Assembly: GCA_025531455.1 (NCBI GenBank)
Contig: JAMYHL010000002.1
Coordinates: 682,001 to 746,000 of the forward strand
Length of the DNA: 64,000 nt
Source of the DNA: Apiotrichum sp. Y4204
Lineage: Eukaryota > Basidiomycota > Tremellomycetes > Trichosporonales > Trichosporonaceae
Direction: 5' to 3'
In this document: one piece after another, positions 44,029 through 54,400 of the stretch
Position numbering within the stretch: the first letter of the stretch is position 1
How the letters are laid out: each line of letters starts with the position of its first letter
Translations under genes and position numbers: made by a program
The notes under the pieces: model-generated
The model's input: the letters and a program-made list of their open reading frames with translations, nothing else
Told to the model about the DNA's origin: nothing
Databases searched by the model: none

Positions 44029-46531
44029 CTACTTCCAATTCTCGGCAACGCGCACACCGACGAGGCGGACGATCTCCCCAACACGCCGCGCACGTTCGCT
44101 CCCCGCCGGTGGCGGCAACTCGCCGGCCTCGGCACGCGGAAACGGTATGCCCGCGACGTCAGCGAGCATGGTGCGGAGCACGCGCGCGTCGCGGTGGATG
44201 GCGCGCAACCCGAGCGGACGCGCCCGCGACAGCGCGACGTCAGCGTACCGCGCTGCGGCCCTGAAGGGCAAGACGACATCCACTTGGCCCTGGGCTTCGG
44301 CATCCATCGCCAAAGCAGCCTGGGCCTTGGCGCGGATGAGCGCTGCGCGCGCGATGCCGACGGGCCCGAGCTGGTCCCATACGCGCGCGACCTCGGCCTC
44401 GGCCTTGCCGGGCAGGTTCATCGCGAGGAGGGTCTCTGCAAAGAGCAGGGTCGCGCGTGCGTACAGCGGCCAGAGACCGAGCGCGCCCGCCAGCTGGAGC
44501 GCGGAGAGCACGTTGGGAAGCACGAGGTGTGCTGGCGCGTGGGCGGCGAGAAGTGGCTCAGCGCGGCGCAGCGCCGATGTGACTTCGCCGTGGGCGAAGA
44601 TGATGCCCTTTGCGTGTGAGAATGGGGGAGACTCGGGGTCGTATGCTTCGCGGACTGGACCGCCAGGGCCGACGCGCAGCAGTGCCGAGCCGCGCAGGCC
44701 GGAGATTACGGCCAGTGCCGAGCCGTCGCCTTCCTGCTGAGCTACGCGTTCTAGGAGGTCCCACACACCGCTTGCCCAGCGGCGGTAGCACAGCGCGTTC
44801 ATCGCGTCCACTGTTGAGCTGTCGAGGACGAGAGCCAGCGCCTCGTCAGTCTTGCCCTGATCGCATAACTGGTATCAGTGGAGCTCTGAAAAATAAACTC
44901 ACTCTGTCAGCGCGTATGAGGACCATCTCCATGCGCGTCTCGTCGTCAAGATCCGGCGACGTGAACGACATGTCCTCGTGCAGCGCAGCAAGCGTGTCCG
45001 AGCCTGGGAGTTAGCACCATTATCAGCCGATAACTCACCCAGCATTGTCCACAGGCCGGCCTGCACACTGTGCCACACAGCAGGGCTCAGGTGCGGTTCC
45101 GGGAGGCCCTCAGGGCGTTCAGGCTGGCTGCCGTCCACGACAGGCATGTAGCTGTAGCTGAGAGCGGTGTATACGCGGCGGAACGCAACGTGCACGGGCT
45201 CGCCGAGGTCGACGGCAGCCTTAACGCTCCACACCTCATCCGCGGGCATCGTGTTCCGCTGCAGGCGGTCGTGCGACAATGGCGTTTCCTTGACCTGTGG
45301 CACCTGGAATCCAGGCCAGGCCGCCGACTGGAGTTCCATCTTGATGCGATACTCGAGCTGAGTGCATTTGTGGACACATGTGCGGTCTCCGGAACGCCGG
45401 GCATGCCGAATCGCGCTCTCTACCGCTTCGAGCGCGCTCTCCAGGCCACCAGTGTTGTAGTGGAACGTCGCGATGTTGAGGAGCGTGTGCTGGTGCATCC
45501 CGCGGTCCATCTCCGCGAGCTGGAAGTCGTAGAATCGGCGGAGGGAAGACAGTGCAGTAGCGTAGTCGCCTGACGCTACGGCATCCTGAAACTGCGTCAT
45601 GGCTTCAATGTTCTCCTTCAATGCGCCGCGCTGAATGCGCTCACCTGAGGGTTAGCTACGAATGCATGTATAACCCACGGTTGAGAGTCCACATGAGCGG
45701 GACATCCTTGCCCATGTTCTGTCCGCACCAGTCGCCGACGCACGCGGCAAGTACGTGTGTCTCGTCAAACGAGAGCTTGCGCAGCGCAATCACCACTTTA
45801 CGGAAGAAGAGTCCGAGGGGCGATCGACGCTCTATCGGCTCGACACCCTCAAGCTCCTCTTCGTGTTCGTTGATGCGATTGCGAATCTCGCGTTCAATCG
45901 CTGCGGTTAGAAGGTTCAAGAATGGTTGCTCGTTGCTCACTGTCGACAAAAACGCAAGCCTTGTTCATATCCGCAAAATGTGCCTTCTGCGCTCGTCAGC
46001 TGCTGTCCTTCCAAGTCAGCTACGCGCTCCCACTCACGAACGCATCCATCCAGCTGTGGAACTCTGCAGCGGTCTCGAGGTCAAGCGGCACCGACTGGCT
46101 GCGCCCGCGCCGGCGCGTGATCAGGCGCGCCACCTCGTGTGCCTCCCGGCGTATCAGGCGGTCCGTCTCCGCCTGGAGCGCGGAGAACGTCGCGGGTGTG
46201 GGGTTGACCTGGCGTCAGTGATGAGCGCTGAATTATAACCAAATGAACGACAGCAGCCGTCAGACCAATACATGACACTGAGCATGCCTGCCAGCCCGTC
46301 CACTCTGTCACTTACCTCGAACGCTTCGCGCGCAACGACGTCGAGAATGGCAGCAAGGAACCCGGGCGAGTAGTACCCCTTCGGAATACCTTGGTCGCTC
46401 ATGGGCGTCGCGCACACGATTAGCCATGCGAGCGCCAGCTTGAGCGGCATCCCGCCGTCGGGCAGCTTGACCACCGCCGGGTATGACGGTATATCCTTTG
46501 GTCTGCGGGATGCGAGCGGCGTGGTAAACAT
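44029..46531 (-). CDS. APC5: Anaphase-promoting complex subunit 5 (TPR protein)
   Basis: Scaffold subunit of the APC/C ubiquitin ligase, which drives anaphase and mitotic exit. Exons (minus strand): 46531-46316, 46208-46038, 45986-45941, 45900-45679, 45644-45039, 45003-44903 and 44868-44029; 733 residues, close to the family's size. The N-terminal domain includes PLKLALAWLIVC, FHSWMDAF and KAHFADMNKACVFVD. The defining TPR segment is HQHTLLNIATFHYNTGGLE followed by SALEAVESAIRHARRSGD (about residues 272-310). Further TPR-like helices occupy the C-terminal half, which is Ala/Arg-rich. The 46-nt third exon is fixed by phase: the acceptor gagcgcag and the donor after GTCGACA are the only pair that keeps the frame. 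It shares a divergent promoter with the lipase gene. Confidence 0.87.
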
Positions 46532-46846
46532 TGGGTGTGGTGGATAGTGGTTGTGGTGGTGGTGGTGATGACCTCAAATCGTGATTTTTGTGTGTGTGTC
46601 AACAATGGAAACCAAACAAATTAAGTCCGCGGGTGTGCCCCTCTGCCGCGGCAGCCAGCGGCACCCGAAATGGTGGCCTGGCTGGGACGACTGATGACGA
46701 CAGCTCGCCTCTTCTGCTCGTATGAGTGGCGCCCTGGCCGGTCGGGCTACGAGAAATGTCCACGCTCCCGTGTCCATGTCATTCTTTTTTTTTCGCTGCC
46801 GTCGTCGTTTCCATTTTCATCTCATTTCCATCATCTCCAGCCTTGC
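46532..46846. promoter_or_regulatory. Divergent promoter of APC5 and the lipase gene
   Basis: This 315-bp interval lies between opposed starts. Next to APC5 the plus strand has a TGG-repeat tract (46543-46569) followed by a short TG run. Next to the lipase start the plus strand is C/T-rich (46775-46845). No named factor site was recognised. In-frame ATGs for the lipase at 46670 and 46694 lie within it. Confidence 0.5.
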
Positions 46847-48902
46847 ATGCTTGTTCGCCGCCCGCTCGTCCGGCTCCACCGCGCTGCCCGCGCCATGACC
46901 TCTCTCCCGCTGGACACCTCTGCCCGCGCCCCGTCTCGCGCCTCGCCGTCCACAACGCCGACACCGAGCACGCCCGGCGCGGACCCCAGCACGCCATCGA
47001 CCGCCGCGTCCCCCGCCCCGAGCCCCAACACGCCAACCATGCCTGCCGCGGCGGTCATCTCGCGCCCCGAGTCGCCGCGCATCGTGCGCGACAAGGGAAA
47101 GCGCCGCGCCGAACCTGCACCTGGTCGCCCACTCCTCCCGGCGGACGCGCAGGGCGCACTCTCCACGATGCTCGACGATGCACTCTCCTCCCAGCTCGAT
47201 CTCCCCGCGTCCCCGGAACGGCGGGAGGTCTCCTCCTCGAAACCTTCTGAGGCAAGGCGGCCGAATCTCCAGCACCAGCGCTCATCCTCCCTCATCCCCC
47301 GCCCGCACCCCGAACTCGCCGCCCCACCGAAAGCACACCATGCGCCCGAGCATCTGCGGCCAACACTGCGGCCGCGACTCGTCTCCAACCTCACGCGCTC
47401 GACATTGCCGACTTCGTCCCTCACGTACGCGTACGCCGAGGACCACTTCCAGGACCAGGGCTGGCGGCAAGAGTATCACCTTGTGGAAAACCAAAACCCG
47501 CCAGGCGAGAGCTCATCCTCTCCTTCTGCATCGACATCGCAGACCCCCGCGCGCCGCCGGTCCCAGTCCCGCCGTTACTCGCTGTCTCGGTACTCGGACG
47601 AGTTTCCGGATCTTGACCCGGAGACGGGGCTGCCACAGACGCGGCGGAGCAGTGAGAGCGAGGAGCTTGAACCCCAGCGGTTCCGCGTGCAGCGCACGAT
47701 CTCGCAGCTGTCAAGGTTCTCATCGTCACCCGAGCCGTCGCCGCCAGCCAAGACTGGGCCGTTTGGCCTCCCGCACATCACCTTTCCCAGCCTCGGCAGC
47801 CGGGGCTCCAGCGTTGACCTCACGTCGTCTCTGCGGCGTACATTCACCTCGTCTACGACCACCACCACCAGCAAAAAGGAGACCGAGTGGCCGAAATGGG
47901 GGAACATCTGGGGCGGGAACAAGGACCGCGTGGATGACATGCTCGCGGAGGAGGACCAGGCGCCGACAGTGGAGGAGGAGCAGGCCAAGATGCAGGTGAA
48001 GTACCGGTCGCCGCAGAATCCCATGGTCTTCTGCCACGGCCTGCTTGGCTTTGATTACCTCGGCCCCGAGGGCCTCCCGGCGCTGCAGATCAGCCATTGG
48101 AGGGGTATCCGCGAGGTGCTCGAAGCCAACGGCGTTGAGGTCATGATCGCGCGTGTGCCCGCCACTTCGAGCATCAAGGACCGCGCAACGATCCTGCACG
48201 ACCTCATCGCCGAGCGTTACCCCGGCCGCACGGTGAACCTCGTCGCGCACTCGATGGGCGGCCTCGACTGCCGGTATCTCATCTCCGAGCTGGTAATGGA
48301 CGCGTTCAAGGTCGCGTCACTGACGACCATTTCGACGCCGCACCGCGGCTCCCCGTTTGCTGATTATGTCATTGACAATGTGATTGGGCGCGACAACCTC
48401 CCGCAGCTGCTCGGCGTGATGGAGGCGATGCGCCTCCCCTCGACGTCTGGTGACGGCTCGGCGTTTGCAGCCCTCGGCACGCGCGCAATGCACGAGTTCA
48501 ACACCCAGGTGGTCGACTCCCCTGACGTCAAGTACTTTTCTTGGGGCGCGAGCTTTGAACCCGGCCTGCTCGACACGTTCCGCTGGCCGTGGAGCGTGAT
48601 CATGGCAAAGGAGGGCCCGAACGACGGCCTCGTGTCGGTCATGTCGGCGCGCTGGGGAGAGTATCGCGGCACCCTCCTCGGTGTGAACCATTTGGATCTG
48701 TGAGTGCTGGCAGCTGTGCGGGACTGACGGCAGCGTCGGATGGGTCAACAACCTCCGATACATGTTCTCCGGCATCACGGGCAACAAGATCAACTTCAAG
48801 CCCGCGACATTCTACCTCGAGGTCGTAAGTCTGTGGCGTTGGGAGGGTTTGCACTGTTATCTGACAAGACAGGCCGACTACCTCGCGGAACAGGGATTCT
48901 AA
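46847..48902 (+). CDS. Alpha/beta-hydrolase triacylglycerol lipase (Tgl2-like)
   Basis: Predicted serine lipase. Exons 46847-48699, 48734-48824 and 48873-48902; 657 residues. The first 380 residues are a low-complexity, Ser/Pro/Thr/Arg-rich region. The hydrolase domain starts at NPMVFCHGLLGFDYLG (oxyanion region, HGLLG) and contains NLVAHSMGGLDCRYL (nucleophile Ser, about residue 469), TISTPHRGSPFADY, GPNDGLVSV (likely catalytic Asp) and LGVNHLDLVGW (catalytic His), the last crossing the 34-nt first intron. The architecture resembles yeast mitochondrial lipase Tgl2 and other DUF676-like lipases. The N-terminus MLVRRPLVRLHRAARAM is basic and Arg-rich and could be a mitochondrial presequence; two upstream in-frame ATGs exist but lead into less suitable sequence. 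Confidence 0.85.
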
Positions 48903-49133
48903 CTAGGATTTGCAAGCTTAATGTGGCAGCACTCGGAATGTGGACCACCGGCTTACTGCACTCACATAGATTCTAGCACACGCAATGTGCATCTTGTATG
49001 CATCTTGTACACGATGCTGTCGCCTGTGGCTCGAGCCAACCCCACTGATTACAAGCACCAGACAAGAAGGCATATTCATAGCGCTAACTGAGCATTGCAC
49101 GAGATCGAAAGGGGCACAGAAGAGACCCCATAA

Positions 49134-50711
49134 TCACGGTGTTCCTGCCGTTAATACTGCTCGGGGGGCAGGGGACAGCAGACTCACCGCCAAGGAAGCT
49201 ATCAGCCATGATCCTCTGCTGCTCCCAGTCATTCTTGAACACGGCCAGGCCGACCAGGATGCCAGCGACGAAGACTGGCGTGAGCGTCGAGTCGTGACAC
49301 GGCTAGTGAAGCCCCTCAATAGCCGCGCTACTCACAGACACAGCTCCAAAAGAGCCAGAAGGCGCCCCAGAAGCGCGAGCCCCCGAACCCGAGGAGCTTG
49401 GCGTACTCTGACGCGTCGGATGAGTTGACTTTGCGCTTGAGCGTGTCCTGCCGTCAGCAGCTGGCCTTGGTGGGGTGTTTTGCAGCTGCAGGGCGGGTTG
49501 ACTATGAGCCGGTGACTCACATCGACAATATCCCACTGGTGTGTGTTAGCAGATCATAGGCGCAAAATCAATCTGCACTTACGATACAGTACAGACACGA
49601 CATGACGCCGAGGAAGAGGACGAGAAAGCGCAGCGCGATGGAATGGTATACGAGCCATGCGGTCTGAGGTGAGTGTTGCTACGAAGAAAGGGGAAGAGGC
49701 TGTTCTGGGGAGAGGAGAAAGGACTGTGAATAGAAAAAGAAGATGAGACAAGATGGGAAGTCGACGAAAGACTGGAAGAAAGAACGAAAGACGTGCGATG
49801 AGAGGGAAGACAAGAACGGTGACCCTCGACCGAAACCTGTCCTCCCAGCGCACTATCCCTCCCCCTGCACTCACCACAATCAACCCCGCTGCAAACCCGA
49901 TCGTCGCCCACGCAATCCAGCTCCTACGCGCCCAGAACAGTGTAAGCAGGAAGAACACGCTGAGGACGAGGCACGCGACGCGCGATGCGCAGGTATCAAA
50001 GCCCTGTATTTATCAGCCCACACCACTCCCCACTCGGTCCAAAGCCACACGCACGCAGGCGATCAGACACGCGCCGATAAAGCTGCTCCCGAGATACCCG
50101 GCCGGCAGAGTGACGAACGGGAGCCCGCCGCGCATGCGCGTCGCGCCGCCCTCGCGCGGGTCGAGCTGCTGTCAGCGAGCCAACGAGATAACTTATTATA
50201 CTGCATGCGTACCGAGATGGACTCGACGCGGCCGCACGTCAGCACGCCCGCAAGGGCGTGGCACATCTCGTGCATGCCGACTGTCTGCCGTCAGCTATAC
50301 CCCGGCCAAAGACGCACGAGGAGCTTGAAGGGATAGATGAGCTCGCAGAGATAGGGAACTGATAATCAGCAGCGCACACAGACACGCGACATTCTTGATT
50401 CTCGACGTGATTCTCGACGTACCGTGCCTGTAGTCAGCCACGGGTCGTGCCGCGCTCGAGCACCCACCACTGGGGTTAGTCCGGCCAGTTCCAGTCTGTA
50501 TACTTGTACAAGTCCGCGATCCGACTCACAACTGCTGTCAGCCGTTTTGTCCCTCTACACCACACGTACGGATAGCGATGAGCACGACGTAGCCGCACAC
50601 GACGGCGAGGGTGACCTGCTGTGTTGGGATGGGCGTGAGGGCCGCGACAACGCGGGTCTTTGCGTCGTCGCGCACTGCGAGGGCGAGGGCGTGGTCGTAT
50701 ATCGGAGCCAT
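49134..50711 (-). CDS. M50B-like integral membrane metalloprotease, built partly from microexons
   Basis: Predicted intramembrane zinc protease of the M50B-like family. My model has 13 exons (minus strand): 50711-50570, 50531-50530, 50469-50468, 50427-50423, 50358-50318, 50284-50213, 50165-50055, 50003-49875, 49663-49583, 49535-49521, 49447-49336, 49274-49188 and 49156-49134; 273 residues. TM1 reads TLAVVCGYVVLIAI and continues LWHVPYLCELIYPFKLL only if exons of 2, 2 and 5 nt are included. Residues 69-73 are the zinc motif HEMCH. Later blocks are LDPREGGATRMRGGLPF, LPAGYLGSSFIGA, ARRSWIAWATIG, MSCLYCIWDIVDD and LKRKVNSSDASEYAKLLG. An alternative uses larger exons (50531-50510 and 50469-50423) and inserts about 20 hydrophilic residues. 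The last exon is the least certain. Confidence 0.75.
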
Positions 50712-51453
50712 GGGAGGTGAGGGGATCACGGAGTTGAAGTCGAGACGGGCGATGGTGAGGTTTTATGAGGTATTTGTGGTTGTTGGCTTCCAATGTTTGT
50801 TCTCTGGATGCGAAGAAAAATGAGAACAACAAAAGCACAGGCCTACATGCCTGATGGCGTCGGGAACTACCCCAACCCTCGTCAGAACCATCACAAGAGT
50901 ACAAGAATAGGTGACGGTGCCTCGAGGCTGGCGTGTGGTGGTCTACAGCTAGCTCAATGGACGGAACATTGCGCACGGATCGCCACAGTGAGGCGGCTGA
51001 CTCCTTTCACCACACAACTGCAGCCTCGTGATGTCTCTGCGCCGTTCAGACAATGAATGCATGAATTCAAGAGGAACTGGAGCATGTTCCATGACCCCCA
51101 TATCCCATCCCGATACCTCCTTCTACGTACTTGTCTACATCACGATGTCTGGTGGTGAGCTACAGTGGGTTGGGTTGCTGGGTGTTACACAAAAATCTAG
51201 GTCGTTGGGATGATATTATAATTGGAATAGATTACTTCTACAGGTAGCAACTGGTCGTACAGCGCTCCGGGGTGAGACAGGCAGTTGGCAGCTGGCAGCT
51301 GGGCAGACGCACTGCGGTACAAAGGCCATTGTGTTGTGATCTCGTTCGCGCATCGGTACCTGACAGCACTAGGACGCGACACGCCTGGTGGCAGGTGGAG
51401 GCGCACGGCGACTGACGCCACCGACGCCGCGCGCAACACATTTCGTACGCGCT
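50712..51453. other. Intergenic: M50B gene upstream region / kinase 3' flank
   Basis: This 742-bp interval lies between the M50B start and the stop codon of the histidine kinase; both are on the minus strand. No coding exon or RNA gene was recognised. It should hold the M50B promoter. Confidence 0.5.
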
Positions 51454-54400
51454 CTACGCAGCAGGGTCGTCCGACTCGCGCTCCGCCACGGCACGTTTCA
51501 TGCGCGCAATCAGCTCTGGAAGGCGGTAGGGCTTTATGACCACTGCAGGGTTAGTATTTACGGGCGATACACAGAGAGGCTGGACGAATGGTCCGTTCCA
51601 CACCCTCATGTCCACTCACCATCGTCCATGCCGGCCTTGACCGCTTCGTCGATCTGGCCCTGGCGCGCGTTGCCTGTAAGCGCGATGACAATCTGCTTGC
51701 GCAGTGCGCCCGTCGCCTCGGCCTCGCGGATGTGGCGCAGCGCAGTCAGACCGTCCATGATCGGCATCTCGAGGTCCATGAGCACGACGTCGTAGTCTGT
51801 GCGGTCACCCAAGCGCGAGCGGCGGTGCGCCTCGTGAATCGCTATGAGCGCTTCCTGGCCGTTGTTCGCAACGTCGCACGTCAGGCCGGCGCGCAGGATC
51901 TGGCGCTTGAGCACCGTCTGGTTGATGACATTGTCTTCCACAATCAGGATGTGCAGTGGGATAGGCTTCGGGATGGAGTTTGAGCTCGACGACTTGGACT
52001 CGAGCGACGGGCGCACAGAGCTTGGCGACTCGGGCAGCGATTTGGCAATTGTCGACGTTGGAGAGGGCAGCTCGCCCACACTAGACTGAGCCGATGTCGA
52101 CAAAGGTAAGCCCTCTTGGGGATCTATCGACGAGACGGAGAAAGAAGTCGAATTTGAGTTGTTCGACACAAGGTCGGGCATGGCCGCAACGTTGACGGCA
52201 GAGGCTTTGATGTAGAAGTTAAAGACGGAGCCCTCGCCAACCTTGCTCTGCACCTCGATACCGCCGCCCAGGAGGTCGGTGATTTCTGCCATGAGCCGAG
52301 AACCTCATCACTACACTCACTCTTGCAAATAAACAAGCCAAGGCCAGATCCTCCATATCGTGTGTGGATCATCTTGTTCCCCTGGTGGAAGCGCTGGAAG
52401 AGTACATCCTTTTCGGCGGGCGTCATTCCCGGCCCGGTATCGCGCACGCTGATGAAAAGATACACAGGCGTGTCCTCGGCCGGCGGAATGACTCCGGAGG
52501 ACCCGTATGAATGCGGGCGTGGATCGGGGTGGACGAACGTGCCCGGGAGCGGGGGTTCGAGGCCCACATCGTACGTGACTGTAATGCGGCGCACGTCCGA
52601 AGCGGCCGTGAACCGGATCGCATTGGATATAAGGTTGGTAATAACCTGTCCGAGACGGACGGGATCCGTCTTGACGCTGTGTATCCGGAGTTGATCCAGT
52701 GTGGGGCCGAACACGAGCTTGATGTCAATCTTCTTCATCCGCGCCTCGGAGGAGAAGACGCTCAAGACCTTGCGCGCTTCACGCCGCATGTTCATCTCAA
52801 TGTCGTGCAGTGACAACATGTCGAGCTGGATACGCGCGAGCGAGAGGACATCACCGGCGATACGCTCCTGCACCAGGCCGCACTGGAAGATGCCTGCCAT
52901 CAGTTGAGTGCTTTGAGAATCATCACTCAAAACTCACTGTCAAGTGCTGTGACATCCTCCTCGAGATCAGCAAGCAACTCTGCCGAGGGGCGGAATCCTG
53001 CCTCGCCGGCGAACCGCAGCTGCTGCTTCAAGGCCACGAGGTTTTCCTTGACGAGCGACGAACACTGAAGAATGGCCGACACCGGGGTACGGATCTCGTG
53101 AGAGATGAGGTCCACCAACAGCTCTTGCTGGTGCTTGCTCTCCTCTGCTTCCTGTCGCCGCTTCTCCGCCTGGGTGAGCTTCTCCTCCTGGTATGAAATG
53201 TCCGTGATGCAGCCGATTATACCCCGCATCTGGGGATTCACCTTGTCGAGGCGGATAAACACGCCTGACATGGTGCGCCCGGTGTTCCACTTCCACTGTA
53301 TCTTGGTTGTGGTGCGGTCGCCGTGTATGATCTCCTGCCAGGTGTCTTCAAGAGCAGCCCAGGAGTCGGGGTCGCAGTGGGTCGACCACCGGTTGAGGTC
53401 CTCGCCAGGTTCCAGCCCGGCAGGTCCGAGGAATGCCGCGTTCGCGTACGTGAGATTGCCGTTCGCATCCGTGCGCATAATGCCAGACGGGCAGTAGTCT
53501 GAGAGAACGGCGATTTCCTGCTCGCGCTGGGCGAAGAGCTCCTCGAGCTTGGTGCGTCGCTTGCCCATCTGCATGTGCAGATGCACGCGCAGCAAAAGCT
53601 CTTTCGATCGGAACGGCTTTGCGAGGTAGTCGTCCGCTCCAGCCATAAACGCGTCGACGCGGGATTCCGCATTTGACGCAGCGGAAAGGAGTACCACGGG
53701 GGTGAGCTTGCTCCTCGACTGGATGCGTATATCGTTGAGGAGATCAAGACCCTTGCCGTCTATCATGTGCTCATCAGACAGCACGAGATCGGGTTTCAAC
53801 TCCTCGACAGCGCGAAGGGCTTCGGCCACACTTCCGACATCCACGACATCGCAGTAGGGTTCAAAGATGCTCTTGATGTAGTCGCGGAGATCCTTGTTAC
53901 TGTCCACAACAAGCAGGCGATCTGTGGGCTCGAACATGAGTCCGTCGATTAGACCATCGCGTACGGGACCGGAAGCATCAGACCCCTCGGACGGCGTCGC
54001 AGTGCCTTCAGTCTCCTCGGCCCACAACATGACCTCCTCAGCCATCTGGCGCGCGTATACGCCAGGCGGAACGGCATCTCGCGGGATGCCATTTCGTGAG
54101 GTCGAGGATGCTGCCTTTGTGGTTATCGGGATGCGCGCAGTGAACGTCGTGCCATGCGCGTGGCCGTCCACTTCACCATGGGTGTCAATGTTGAGGGTGC
54201 CTGAATGAAGGCGGACGATTTCTTTGACGAGCGCGAGTCCGATGCCCACCCCGTTGAGACTCGAGCCGAGGTCGGGGGACGACGACGTCGCCGTCTCCAT
54301 GCGACTAAGCCAATCGGTGGCAGAATCGAGCTCCTCGAATGGCACACCTATCCCAGAGTTGCTGATCGCAATGCTCGCCGAGCGGTCATCATACGTCAAC

